A stretch of 64,000 nt of DNA from Cycloclasticus sp. (lineage in GTDB: Bacteria; Pseudomonadota; Gammaproteobacteria; Methylococcales; Cycloclasticaceae): NCBI GenBank assembly GCA_012959695.1, contig DUCS01000036.1:1-64000 (forward strand), in the 5' to 3' direction. This document shows, one piece after another, positions 8,988 to 17,160 of the stretch. A program made the translations under genes and the position numbers. The notes under the pieces are model-generated. The model was not told the origin of the DNA, did not search any database, and was given only the letters and a program-made list of their open reading frames with translations. How positions within the stretch are numbered: position 1 is the stretch's first letter; the number at the start of each line of letters is the position of its first letter.

Positions 8988-10436
8988 CTAGCCCACGCTG
9001 CCTTCTAAACTAATGCCTAATAGCGCCTGCGCTTCAACCGCAAACTCCATCGGTAATTCTTTAAACACTTCTTTACAAAAGCCATTCACAATCATCGATA
9101 CCGCGTCTTCAGCAGAGATTCCACGCTGCATGCAGTAAAACAATTGGTCTTCACTAATTTTAGAAGTCGACGCTTCGTGTTCAATGGTTGCACTGGGGTT
9201 TTTCGTTTCAATGTACGGGAACGTGTGCGCTCCGCATTGATCACCCATTAATAAAGAGTCACATTGCGTGTAGTTACGGGCGTTTTCCGCTTTACGACCA
9301 ATTTTAACCAAGCCACGGTAAGTGTTTTGCCCGTGCCCTGCTGAAATACCTTTCGAGATAATCGTACTACTGGTATTTTTTCCGTAATGAATCATCTTTG
9401 TGCCGGTATCAGCTTGTTGATAATTATTGGTTAACGCTACTGAATAAAACTCACCAATTGAGTTATCACCTTTTAATACCACACTGGGATATTTCCAAGT
9501 AATCGCTGAACCTGTTTCAACCTGTGTCCAAGACACCTTTGAATTATCTCCACGACACTCTGCGCGTTTAGTCACAAAGTTATAAATGCCGCCTACGCCA
9601 TTTTCATCGCCAGGGTACCAATTTTGCACAGTTGAATACTTAATCTCAGCATCTTTTAAGATAACCAATTCAACCACCGCTGCATGTAATTGGTTCTCAT
9701 CACGCATCGGTGCTGTACAGCCTTCAAGATAACTGACATGACTGCCTTCATCGGCAATAATCAAGGTACGTTCAAACTGCCCTGTATTCGCCGCGTTAAT
9801 TCTAAAGTACGTGGATAATTCCATTGGGCAACGTACGCCTTTAGGAATGTAAACAAACGAACCATCACTAAACACCGCCGCGTTTAACGCCGCATAAAAA
9901 TTATCATATTGTGAAACCACTGTACCTAGGTATTGCTTAATCAGCTCAGGGTGTTCTTTAACAGCTTCTGAGAACGAGCAAAAGATAACGCCCGCTTCAT
10001 ACAATTTATCTTTAAACGTAGTCGCAACGGACACACTATCAAACACCGCATCAACTGCCACGCCCGCTAAACGCATTTGCTCTTCAAGCGGGATACCCAA
10101 CTTGTTGTACGTACTGATCAGTTCAGGATCAACTTCATCCAAACTTTTTGGGCCATCAGCCATGCTTTTAGGCGCAGAATAGTAACTGATTTCTTGGAAA
10201 TCAATTTTAGGAAATTCCACAAACGCCCATTCTGGGTGATCCATCGTTAACCAATGTCGGTACGCCTCTAAACGCCATTCAAGTAAAAATTCAGGCTCAT
10301 TTTTCTTTGCCGATATAGCCCGAACTACATCTTCACTCAACCCTGGTGGGAATGATTCAGATTCAATATCGGTCACAAAGCCATCTTTGTATTCCTGACC
10401 GATCATGTCTTTTAAATTTTCGTTAGATGCTGACAT
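8988..10436 (-). CDS. sufB: SufB, Fe-S cluster scaffold subunit
   Basis: Main scaffold subunit of the SufBC2D complex. The 482 residues include the beta-helix core and the typical C-terminal segment ([15 protein letters not shown]) that contacts SufC. Conserved markers such as [25 protein letters not shown] and [10 protein letters not shown] are present, the last two carrying cysteines of the SufB core. The ATG directly follows the rrf2 stop (TAG ATG), with GGAGAG inside the end of rrf2 as ribosome binding site. The first structural gene is therefore coupled to its regulator. Confidence 0.97.
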   Translation of the reverse strand: MSASNENLKDMIGQEYKDGFVTDIESESFPPGLSEDVVRAISAKKNEPEFLLEWRLEAYRHWLTMDHPEWAFVEFPKIDFQEISYYSAPKSMADGPKSLDEVDPELISTYNKLGIPLEEQMRLAGVAVDAVFDSVSVATTFKDKLYEAGVIFCSFSEAVKEHPELIKQYLGTVVSQYDNFYAALNAAVFSDGSFVYIPKGVRCPMELSTYFRINAANTGQFERTLIIADEGSHVSYLEGCTAPMRDENQLHAAVVELVILKDAEIKYSTVQNWYPGDENGVGGIYNFVTKRAECRGDNSKVSWTQVETGSAITWKYPSVVLKGDNSIGEFYSVALTNNYQQADTGTKMIHYGKNTSSTIISKGISAGHGQNTYRGLVKIGRKAENARNYTQCDSLLMGDQCGAHTFPYIETKNPSATIEHEASTSKISEDQLFYCMQRGISAEDAVSMIVNGFCKEVFKELPMEFAVEAQALLGISLEGSVG

Positions 10437-10907
10437 CTAGCTCTCCACTTTTAACTCGTTCGTTTCTTTAGTTCTAGGCATCACCACATTAACCGCCTGC
10501 TGGCGCACAGGCGCCACCATATCGGCCAATGTCACTGCCTCAAGCGCGGTATACACCGCCCTGTTGATTAAATTCCAATTACCCTTAATCTCACACGATG
10601 ACTCTTGCTCGCACGTGCCTTCGCTGGTGGTGCATTCGGTCATACCAATAGGCCCTTCAATCGCAGTAATAACTTCAGCAACATTGGTTTCATTGGGTTT
10701 ATTAGCCAATGCATAACCGCCTTTCGAACCACGATGGGACGTAAGAATATTGGCTTTAGAGAGAAATTTTAAGACCTTGCTAACCGTCGGCAACGCTACA
10801 CCAGTAGCCTGGGTAATATCAGACGCAGCGTGCAACTCATCAGGCTGATGAGCAATGTGCGTTAATATCACCGTCGCATAATCTGTTAATTTACTGACTC
10901 TAAGCAT
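10437..10907 (-). CDS. Rrf2-family SUF operon regulator
   Basis: IscR-like winged-helix repressor/activator controlling the suf operon in response to Fe-S status. The helix-turn-helix covers roughly residues 25-65 (ITQATGVALPTVSKVLKFL and GSKGGYALA). Three cysteines at 92, 99 and 105 sit where IscR holds its [2Fe-2S] cluster. The 156 residues match the SUF-system regulator subfamily. It heads the operon with sufB directly after it, and a 31-base palindrome resembling the IscR type 1 site covers its promoter and ribosome binding site. Autoregulation is inferred from this arrangement. Confidence 0.94.
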   Translation of the reverse strand: MLRVSKLTDYATVILTHIAHQPDELHAASDITQATGVALPTVSKVLKFLSKANILTSHRGSKGGYALANKPNETNVAEVITAIEGPIGMTECTTSEGTCEQESSCEIKGNWNLINRAVYTALEAVTLADMVAPVRQQAVNVVMPRTKETNELKVES

Positions 10908-10915
10908 ACAATCCT

Positions 10916-10946
10916 CTTATATAGGACTATTTTAGTACTATATAAG
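10916..10946. promoter_or_regulatory. IscR type 1-like operator upstream of rrf2-suf
   Basis: A 31-base interrupted palindrome with outer arms CTTATATAG and CTATATAAG and a core GACTATTTTAGTA. It fits the known IscR type 1 pattern (ATA..GACT.....AGT...TAT) closely. It lies 8 bases from the rrf2 start, overlapping the -10 box and touching the AGAGGA ribosome binding site, so a bound regulator would block transcription. Confidence 0.82.
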
Positions 10947-10966
10947 TTCGCTGTACAGAGAGTTAA
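10937..10966 (-). promoter_or_regulatory. Putative rrf2-suf promoter
   Basis: On the minus strand, -35 TTAACT (10966-10961) and -10 TATAGT (10942-10937) are separated by 18 bases. The -10 lies inside the operator palindrome. This is the only good sigma-70-like promoter seen ahead of rrf2. Confidence 0.6.
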
Positions 10967-10993
10967 CGTTTAAAAGAAAGAAATAGCTCGGTT

Positions 10994-11323
10994 TTATGAG
11001 TCAACACAGGACATGCAGCGGGTGACCGTTGGGTCAATGACTAAACGATTTTTATCCAGCTCTTCACCACAGATAAAACAAAAGCCATAATCACCAGACT
11101 CTATTCGTTGCAAAGCACCGTGAATTTTAGATAACTGCAATACACGGCGACGTGATGTTTCCAACGCCATCTGCTGAACTTGCATTGCGTCCATCCGTGA
11201 AAGCCGGCCGAGGCGCGCTTGATCCAGCTCTAATGGTTTATTATCTTTTTGGAAATCATCCTCTTGCTGTTGAATATCAGCTTTTAACGTTAGTAACTGT
11301 TTTTTTGCTTCAGCGTCGCTCAT
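10994..11323 (-). CDS. TraR/DksA-family C4 zinc-finger protein
   Basis: Small protein with a C-terminal four-cysteine zinc finger (Cys82, Cys85, Cys103, Cys106 in CFICGEEL...TRCMSC) and a predicted N-terminal coiled-coil helix. This is the architecture of DksA-like proteins that insert into the RNA polymerase secondary channel. At 109 residues it is shorter than E. coli DksA (151) and lacks an obvious DksA-type acidic coiled-coil tip, so it is a paralogue of unknown target. It lies 11 bases after an S4-domain gene. Function beyond the family is inference. Confidence 0.85.
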   Translation of the reverse strand: MSDAEAKKQLLTLKADIQQQEDDFQKDNKPLELDQARLGRLSRMDAMQVQQMALETSRRRVLQLSKIHGALQRIESGDYGFCFICGEELDKNRLVIDPTVTRCMSCVDS

Positions 11324-11334
11324 AAAGTTTCACA

Positions 11335-11556
11335 TCAAACGTTAGACGCTAATTCAACACACAATTGTTCACCAGCAAATTCAATAACATCGCCATGAAC
11401 AATTTTCTTTCGTTTTCTAGTTTCTATTTCACCATTAACTAAGACCAAACCTTTACTGATAACCAATTTGGCTTCACCGCCACTAGGCACTAGGCCTTCG
11501 AATTTTAAGACCTTATATAATTCGACAGGTTCTTTTGGAATTTCAACTTTTATCAT
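11335..11556 (-). CDS. YbcJ-like S4-domain RNA-binding protein
   Basis: A 73-residue protein consisting almost entirely of an S4 RNA-binding fold. The segment GEAKLVISKGLVLVNGEIETRKRKKI is the typical helix-loop-strand that contacts structured RNA. It resembles the E. coli YbcJ family, whose role is unsettled. It is the middle gene of a tight minus-strand cluster: LapG-like protease, then 18 bases, this gene, then 11 bases and the DksA-like gene. Confidence 0.88.
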   Translation of the reverse strand: MIKVEIPKEPVELYKVLKFEGLVPSGGEAKLVISKGLVLVNGEIETRKRKKIVHGDVIEFAGEQLCVELASNV

Positions 11557-11574
11557 ATCTGGTTACAACCTACA

Positions 11575-12279
11575 TTAAGGACAGTACGTTTTTGCTTTTT
11601 CGTCGGATAAATCATAATACTGATACAGACAAATCATCGCTTTTTCATTTGCTGCTTCCACATCCATTTGGCTCAATAATTGTTGCCATAAACTCATTCG
11701 TTCAACACCACCAGCATATTGCCCGCCGGTTTCTCTTTTAGCAAGCCACAAACCTTTGGCATTAAAACTGTACACAGGAAGTAAATCCTGGCGTTGTGAT
11801 GCAGGAAGAATCGCTGGATTCAAATTATCTAACACCAGTGGCTCATCTGTCGGTTGTCTAAAATAACTCACCACCATATGCGGTTTATTAATGTCCAAAG
11901 CTTTTACATAGGTTAGGCGCATTTTATTTTCATCTAGCCCCATTGCCGCTAACGTAAAGTATTTTGCTATCGACAAGTCCTCGCAATCACCCGCTTTAGT
12001 CACTAAGGTCTGTAACGGTGTTGCCCAGTAATCTTCCATTTTCCAATGGTAGATATCATCGACAAATTCCACCTCATTGACGAAGTTATTAACAGAGTTC
12101 AGTTTTTGGATATCTGACCAGCGTGAACCGTTTTCAATTAACGTTTTCCATGCTTGTACTCGCTCGCGTGTTTCTGAGTTAATCCCATCAGATACAGGCA
12201 TTTCAACTTTTGGCGAACTTGCACAAGCTGTTAGCAACACCATCAATAAAACAGATATTATTTTAAACAGATTAGTCAT
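11575..12279 (-). CDS. LapG-like transglutaminase-type cysteine peptidase (BTLCP family), lipoprotein
   Basis: Bacterial transglutaminase-like cysteine proteinase of the PF06035 family. Family member LapG is periplasmic and cleaves surface adhesins when released by the c-di-GMP sensor LapD. The catalytic triad is recognisable as Cys99 in AGDCEDLS, His134 in NKPHMVVS and Asp151 in VLDNL. The N-terminus is a lipoprotein signal with lipobox LTAC (Cys19), suggesting membrane anchoring. No LapD-like GGDEF/EAL protein and no large adhesin is nearby, so the substrate is unknown. A 7-bp hairpin in its leader covers the probable ribosome binding site. Confidence 0.85.
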   Translation of the reverse strand: MTNLFKIISVLLMVLLTACASSPKVEMPVSDGINSETRERVQAWKTLIENGSRWSDIQKLNSVNNFVNEVEFVDDIYHWKMEDYWATPLQTLVTKAGDCEDLSIAKYFTLAAMGLDENKMRLTYVKALDINKPHMVVSYFRQPTDEPLVLDNLNPAILPASQRQDLLPVYSFNAKGLWLAKRETGGQYAGGVERMSLWQQLLSQMDVEAANEKAMICLYQYYDLSDEKAKTYCP

Positions 12280-12286
12280 TAAGGCG

Positions 12287-12315
12287 GCTCTTTAAATGTT
12301 ACTTTCAAAAAGAGC
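12287..12315 (-). promoter_or_regulatory. Leader hairpin occluding the ribosome binding site of the LapG-like gene
   Basis: GCTCTTT (12287-12293) and AAAGAGC (12309-12315) form a 7-bp stem with a 15-base loop. On the transcript the AAAGAGC arm holds the only plausible Shine-Dalgarno, about 7 bases before the ATG, so folding could limit translation. It also lies after the hspQ stop. Confidence 0.45.
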
Positions 12316-12349
12316 GTTAGTAGCAGATTCAAATTATTATTCAATTCTT

Positions 12350-12682
12350 TTAATTAATTTTCTCATCGTTAATATACTGCCCACTTTTTAATTCGGTAAA
12401 AAAATCTTTAAGCATTGGATTGTTAATTTTCTCCCCACTCAAATCCGAGGAAAGATTTTGTTCCGCTACATACGTTGTATGGATCGCGTTATGCACCAGT
12501 ACATGATACCAAGGTTCATTTTTTGGTGGCCTACTACGGGCTACCGCCTCGTACCATTCATCGGTCAGCTGAAAATTTGGGTCTATATCAACAATGACGC
12601 CACGATAATTAAACAACTTGTGCAAAACCAACTGGCCAATTGAATATTTAGCGTTACTGGTTATGCGGTCTGTTTTTTTCAT
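12350..12682 (-). CDS. hspQ: HspQ / hemimethylated-DNA-binding domain protein
   Basis: Small cytoplasmic protein of the HspQ (YccV) family, in E. coli a heat-shock protein that binds hemimethylated DNA and acts as a Lon specificity factor. The 110 residues show the family core, from SIGQLVLHKLFNYRGVIVDI through NEPWYHVLVHN to TYVAEQNL. It has a flanking gap of 70 bases on the LapG side and 94 bases on the beta-barrel side, so it probably has its own promoter. No clear sigma-32 site was recognised. Confidence 0.92.
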   Translation of the reverse strand: MKKTDRITSNAKYSIGQLVLHKLFNYRGVIVDIDPNFQLTDEWYEAVARSRPPKNEPWYHVLVHNAIHTTYVAEQNLSSDLSGEKINNPMLKDFFTELKSGQYINDEKIN

Positions 12683-12776
12683 GTTAATGATTACTTTTCA
12701 CGAATAACGAATCAAACTCCTTCATAAGGACAGTAACCCTAAGAACAACTAAAAACAACCGCCTGTTAATTTGCTA

Positions 12777-13553
12777 TCAAGTGTCCATTTCTAGAATGAT
12801 GTGCAAAATCAATTCAAAGTCATTCGCCTCATCACCTAGGCCTATAGGCACACCAATAGCAAATCCCCAATCATCAATAGGCGACCAAACAACTCCGGGG
12901 GTCAAATACTGAGCTTCTTCCTCCCAGTTGTATTCCAGCGTCAAAGAAACATCGTCTGTTACTGATGAAATAACGCCTAGATTTGCATAGCGCTCCCTCG
13001 TCTCATGTTCAGGGTATTCAACGCCAAACTGCACAAACGCGTGTGTATTATCCGCCACATCCACAGCAAAAATGAAATACGAACCGAGTGACTTTTCCCC
13101 CTCGCCTAATTCCTTATCATCGTCACCAAGCGGTAACCCAAACTCAACGCCTACAGCAGCGTGAAACGGGCTGTCAGCAATCGCTAACCAACTGTACTGC
13201 AATCCTATTTCAAGGTTGCCAATGCCTGCACTTGCGCCTTCATCATCAGGGTTATTGTGTCCATAACTCACCCATTCAAATTCGACCTGTAGATTGTCGG
13301 TAATGCCGTACTCAACGGAAACAGGAACAGCCCAACTCGTTTCTTCGTCCGATTCGGCGTACTCAGGCAACAACGAGAGTTGAATTTCACCCGCTTGTTG
13401 CGGAAACACAAGATCAGACTTAAAAACCTCTTGAATCAACTCTTCTCTTTCACTCGCAGCAACTGCAATGGTATAAAACAGCGACATTGAAAGCACGAAT
13501 ACACGGCTAAGGAGTTGTCTGTTTATAATTTGTAATGTTGAATAACCACACAT
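12777..13553 (-). CDS. Predicted outer-membrane beta-barrel protein, function unknown
   Basis: Not recognised as a named family. The N-terminus (about residues 14-33, RVFVLSMSLFYTIAVAAS) looks like a Sec signal peptide. The mature part has alternating hydrophobic/polar strands with acidic turns (VPVSVEYGITDNLQVEFEWVSYG, NLEIGLQYSWLAI, AVGVEFGLPLG), as in transmembrane beta-barrels of the transporter type seen near catabolic genes. The length is 258 residues. It ends in HIILEMDT without the usual terminal aromatic residue. It sits alone between hspQ and a PQ-loop-like membrane gene, with a plausible promoter of its own. Function cannot be assigned. Confidence 0.7.
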   Translation of the reverse strand: MCGYSTLQIINRQLLSRVFVLSMSLFYTIAVAASEREELIQEVFKSDLVFPQQAGEIQLSLLPEYAESDEETSWAVPVSVEYGITDNLQVEFEWVSYGHNNPDDEGASAGIGNLEIGLQYSWLAIADSPFHAAVGVEFGLPLGDDDKELGEGEKSLGSYFIFAVDVADNTHAFVQFGVEYPEHETRERYANLGVISSVTDDVSLTLEYNWEEEAQYLTPGVVWSPIDDWGFAIGVPIGLGDEANDFELILHIILEMDT

Positions 13554-13589
13554 CGTTGAGCGCCTTTCTGCTTGATTTTAAAGCCGCCT

Positions 13590-13619
13590 ATTATCTCGTT
13601 AAGCCGTCTCGCAACTCAA
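13590..13619 (-). promoter_or_regulatory. Putative promoter of the beta-barrel gene
   Basis: On the minus strand, -35 TTGAGT (13619-13614) and -10 GATAAT (13595-13590) are separated by 18 bases and lie about 37 bases upstream of the ATG. The -35 overlaps the last codons of the upstream gene. Confidence 0.45.
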
Positions 13620-14200
13620 CTGTTTATTAACGCTTTTCTACGCACAACAATCACCGCAACCAATAGCAGACAAAACACCATAACAGCGGCGGGGAAAAGC
13701 ACCGTGGTTACTGAATAAAGCTCCAAAGCCATAATCGCCAGCCCGTTGCGGACAACAATAAGCGCAAAAAATGAAACACTTTCCTCATGCGGCTTTGCGT
13801 ACGCCTTACGCACCGTTGGGCCAAGTCCAAATATATCAACCGAAGTTAGGATAACAACCGCCCATAAAGGATCCGAGGTTAAATACCAAAAAGGTAGCGA
13901 GGACATAGCTGATATAAAGAAAAACCAATCTGTCGATGTGATTTTTATATCCCCTCTTTTTAAATACGCTAAAAAGGCGACATAAATAGTAATCAAACTC
14001 GATATACCAATCGGCCACGCACCAACACCTGCACCGCCCGCTAACTGAGCAAAAAACACGATCAGCGTTGTAATACCCCAAATAACCCACGAGAAAACAT
14101 GCGGCTTTACTTCACCCTTTAGAATAGAACCGATATAAGGAAAAAATGCGTAAAACGTCAGCGCGATAGCAACCGAACTAAGAATTTCTTTAATAAGCAT
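13616..14200 (-). CDS. Polytopic membrane protein with PQ-loop/SWEET-like repeats, function unknown
   Basis: A 194-residue inner-membrane protein with about six or seven hydrophobic helices. Two internal segments look like diverged repeats of one motif: PHVFSWVIWGI near residue 33 and GLGPTVRKAYAKPHEESVSFF near residue 125. Both resemble the proline-centred turns of PQ-loop/SWEET transporters, so a small-molecule transporter is possible, but no family assignment is certain. TATAAT lies only 8 bases upstream of the ATG, without a good -35. Upstream recJ ends in a weak terminator. Confidence 0.65.
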   Translation of the reverse strand: MLIKEILSSVAIALTFYAFFPYIGSILKGEVKPHVFSWVIWGITTLIVFFAQLAGGAGVGAWPIGISSLITIYVAFLAYLKRGDIKITSTDWFFFISAMSSLPFWYLTSDPLWAVVILTSVDIFGLGPTVRKAYAKPHEESVSFFALIVVRNGLAIMALELYSVTTVLFPAAVMVFCLLLVAVIVVRRKALINS

Positions 14201-14268
14201 GCTCTAAATTATAAAGGAATACTTGTGCGCTTATATAATTCAAGATGCCAAACTGTACCAGCAAACGT

Positions 14269-14294
14269 TAAAAATCAAGCTGGCTGACTGCTTG
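14269..14294 (-). terminator. Weak rho-independent terminator after recJ
   Basis: On the minus strand CAAGC and GCTTG form a 5-bp stem with a 9-base loop, followed by ATTTTTA. It lies 14 bases after the recJ stop. The short stem makes it a weak candidate. Confidence 0.4.
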
Positions 14295-14307
14295 GTCTTT
14301 AAGCTAG

Positions 14308-16071
14308 TTACTCCGATGTCTCCAAATGCCTAACCATCAACTGCACGCTTGAGTGCCCCAGATAGGTATTTACATCTAGCTGATAAACTAGTGTTACTTT
14401 TGCTAAGCCAATGATGCTATCGGGGTTATCGACATTAAAATAGATCGCGTCTATTTTTCTTTTATTATCAATTGTTGCTAGTTCTAATTTAACGTGTTTT
14501 TGCCCTACTATTCGGGCGTTTGTGACGTTGAACGTGCCTACAAAAAGCGGCTCAGGAAATTGTTGCCCCCACGGCCCTGCTTGGCGGAGCGTTTCGGCGA
14601 GGTTTAAGTTAATGTCGTTGGCGGGTATTTCGCCATCCACTAAAAAGACATTTTCGGGTGCTTGGTTATTTAGGCGTTTTTTTACCGCGTTGTTAAAGGC
14701 TTCTTTAAACGTATCCAAGTCTTTTTCGGCAAAGCTCATGCCGGCTGCCATAGCGTGGCCGCCAAATTTTGTTAATAAGCCGGGGTGTTGGCTGGCAATA
14801 TCGTCTAGCGTATCGCGTATATGTAGGCCTGCAATTGAACGCGCCGAGCCTTTGACTGTATCTTTATCCGCTTTTGCAAAAGCAATAACGGGTCTGTTGA
14901 GCTTTTCTTTTATACGCGAAGCAAGAATACCAATGACCCCCTGATGCCAATGTTCGTCGTACAGGCAAACGCCCCATTGTTCTTGCTTGTTTTTATTTTC
15001 ATCTTCTTTTAATTTTAACGACGCGAGGATTTTATACGCGTCTTGCTTCATATCATCTTCGATTGCACGGCGTTCGATATTGAGCATATCGAGCTGTTCT
15101 GCGATATCGCTCGCTTCTTGGTCGTTATCGGTTAATAAACATCGAATGCCGAGCGACATATCGTCCAAACGCCCTGCTGCATTGAGCCTTGGGCCGATAG
15201 CAAAACCTAAGTCGCTAGCGACAACTCGTGCGGGTTCGCGCTTTGCGATGCGTAATAAAGCGGCTATACCGGGTACGCATTGCTCTGCTTGAATTCTTAA
15301 TAAACCTTGATGCACGAGTTTACGGTTGGTTTCGTCCATTGGCACCACATCGGCCACGGTTCCCAGTGCGACTATATCGAGTAAGTTGGCTAGATTTGGC
15401 TTTGCTTTATCTTCAAAAGCACCTTCTTTATTCAGCGATGAGCGTAACGCAAGTAGTACATAAAACATAACCCCTACGCCCGCCAATGCTTTACTGGGGA
15501 ATTCATCGCCAATTAATTGAGGATTAACAATAGCGTGAGCATTGGGTAGCTGCTTGGGCGGCAAGTGATGGTCGGTTACGACGACTTGACAGCCCTTTTC
15601 GACCGCGTAAGCCACTCCGTCTACGCTAGATATGCCGTTATCGACAGTGATGATGAGATCGGGTTTTAGTTCTAGCGCCACATCGACAATTTCAGGCGTT
15701 AGACCATAACCAAACTTGAAACGATCGGGCACAACGAATTCGACGTGTTTTGCGCCTAACATTCGCAGCCCGCGAATAGCCACCGCGCACGATGTTGCGC
15801 CATCGGCATCAAAGTCCGCAACAATCAGAATTCTTTTATCTTGTTGAATCGCCTCTTTAATCAAACTAACCGCTGACTCAATACCCGTTAGCGTTTGAAA
15901 GCTAGGCAAGTTTTTTAAGGTACGATCCAGCTGTGCTTGAGTCGTTACGCCCCTATTGAGGTACACCTGCCGTAAAACTGGGTGCAGGTCTGCTAGCGTA
16001 TCCGCATCGTGCTTAACCGCTTCACGGTGCTTGATATTTACTGTGGAGCTATCTGGTGCTGAGTCGCTCAC
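14308..16071 (-). CDS. recJ: Single-strand-specific 5'-3' exonuclease RecJ
   Basis: DHH-family nuclease acting in RecF-pathway recombination and mismatch repair. The catalytic metal-binding motifs are VADFDADGATSC near residue 82 and VVTDHHLPP near residue 166, with the DHHA1 domain in the middle (GSARSIAGLHI and KFGGHAMAAGMSF) and an OB-fold at the C-terminus. The length of 587 residues is normal. It starts 10 bases after thrC, so it is likely the last gene of hom-thrC-recJ, an order also seen in other gammaproteobacteria. Confidence 0.97.
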   Translation of the reverse strand: MSDSAPDSSTVNIKHREAVKHDADTLADLHPVLRQVYLNRGVTTQAQLDRTLKNLPSFQTLTGIESAVSLIKEAIQQDKRILIVADFDADGATSCAVAIRGLRMLGAKHVEFVVPDRFKFGYGLTPEIVDVALELKPDLIITVDNGISSVDGVAYAVEKGCQVVVTDHHLPPKQLPNAHAIVNPQLIGDEFPSKALAGVGVMFYVLLALRSSLNKEGAFEDKAKPNLANLLDIVALGTVADVVPMDETNRKLVHQGLLRIQAEQCVPGIAALLRIAKREPARVVASDLGFAIGPRLNAAGRLDDMSLGIRCLLTDNDQEASDIAEQLDMLNIERRAIEDDMKQDAYKILASLKLKEDENKNKQEQWGVCLYDEHWHQGVIGILASRIKEKLNRPVIAFAKADKDTVKGSARSIAGLHIRDTLDDIASQHPGLLTKFGGHAMAAGMSFAEKDLDTFKEAFNNAVKKRLNNQAPENVFLVDGEIPANDINLNLAETLRQAGPWGQQFPEPLFVGTFNVTNARIVGQKHVKLELATIDNKRKIDAIYFNVDNPDSIIGLAKVTLVYQLDVNTYLGHSSVQLMVRHLETSE

Positions 16072-16081
16072 TTGCTGACGT

Positions 16082-17152
16082 TTAGAGTTTATCTAAAATC
16101 GCTGCTTTTACTGCATCCAATGATGCATCAATGGCTTTTGGGTTAATCGCACATTGTGAAATGGCCGTGTCTGGGTCTTTAAGCCCATGGCCCGTTAAGG
16201 TGCACACAATGGTACTGCCTTCTGGGATTTTGCCATTTTTAATGTCGCGTATTGCGCCGCCAACTGATGCTGCTGATGCAGGTTCGCAGAAGATGCCTTC
16301 TTGCTCACTCAGTAGCTTTTGTGCAGCTAATATTTCTTCATCACTTAGTAGGTCAAACCAACCGCCAGATTCTTTTTGCGCAGCCCACGCTTGGTCCCAT
16401 GATTGTGGGCGACCAATACGAATAGCCGTTGCGACTGTTTCAGGGTCATCAATCATTTCGCCTTTTAGAAACGGTGCTGCGCCCGCTGCTTGATAACCGG
16501 CCATAATTGGGTGCTCGCCAGATGTTTTGCCCATTTCGGTATAGCCTAACCAATGCGCCGTAATGTTACCGGCATTACCCACAGGTAAGCAGTGATAATC
16601 CGGTACTTTACCTAATGCTTCTACAATTTCGTACGCCGCTGTTTTTTGGCCTTGTATACGATAAGGGTTAATTGAATTAACGATAGTAACTGGCGCATGT
16701 TCTGCCACTTCTTTAACCAATTGCATACCGTGGTCAAAGTTACCTTTAATTTGAATAATTTCAGCGCCGTGCATCATCGCCTGGGCTAATTTACCCAGTG
16801 CGATTTTACCTTCAGGAATTAACACAAACGCTTTAATACCTGCACGTGCTGCATAAGCCGCTGCTGACGCCGATGTGTTACCCGTAGACGCGCAAATGAT
16901 CGCTTTGCTACCCTCTTCTACCGCTTTGGTCACCGCCATGGTCATGCCACGGTCTTTAAACGAGCCAGTTGGATTTAAACCTTCATATTTAACGTAAATA
17001 TCAACATTTTTACCGGTTAAAGCGGGAATATTTTCAAGTTTAATGAGCGGTGTATTACCCTCACCAATACTGATTAAACGCGTACTGTCTGAAACAGGCA
17101 GCACATCTCTATATTTATCAATAAGCCCTAAATAACGATTTCCTGTTGCCAT
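16082..17152 (-). CDS. thrC: Threonine synthase
   Basis: PLP enzyme that converts O-phosphohomoserine to threonine. The PLP lysine is Lys66 in PTGSFKDRGM, and the phosphate-binding glycine-rich loop is PVGNAGNITAHW. At 356 residues it belongs to the shorter thrC form typical of bacteria with a separate hom gene. It begins 8 bases downstream of hom, with GGAAAA ahead of the ATG. Hom and ThrC together, with homoserine kinase elsewhere, give the threonine branch from aspartate semialdehyde. Confidence 0.97.
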   Translation of the reverse strand: MATGNRYLGLIDKYRDVLPVSDSTRLISIGEGNTPLIKLENIPALTGKNVDIYVKYEGLNPTGSFKDRGMTMAVTKAVEEGSKAIICASTGNTSASAAAYAARAGIKAFVLIPEGKIALGKLAQAMMHGAEIIQIKGNFDHGMQLVKEVAEHAPVTIVNSINPYRIQGQKTAAYEIVEALGKVPDYHCLPVGNAGNITAHWLGYTEMGKTSGEHPIMAGYQAAGAAPFLKGEMIDDPETVATAIRIGRPQSWDQAWAAQKESGGWFDLLSDEEILAAQKLLSEQEGIFCEPASAASVGGAIRDIKNGKIPEGSTIVCTLTGHGLKDPDTAISQCAINPKAIDASLDAVKAAILDKL

Positions 17153-17160
17153 GAGTTTTC

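Noticed and set aside
14522-14944. Antisense ORF of 140 residues opposite recJ
   Set aside because: Longest of several shadow frames in recJ; low-complexity Ser/Ala composition typical of reverse-strand reading.
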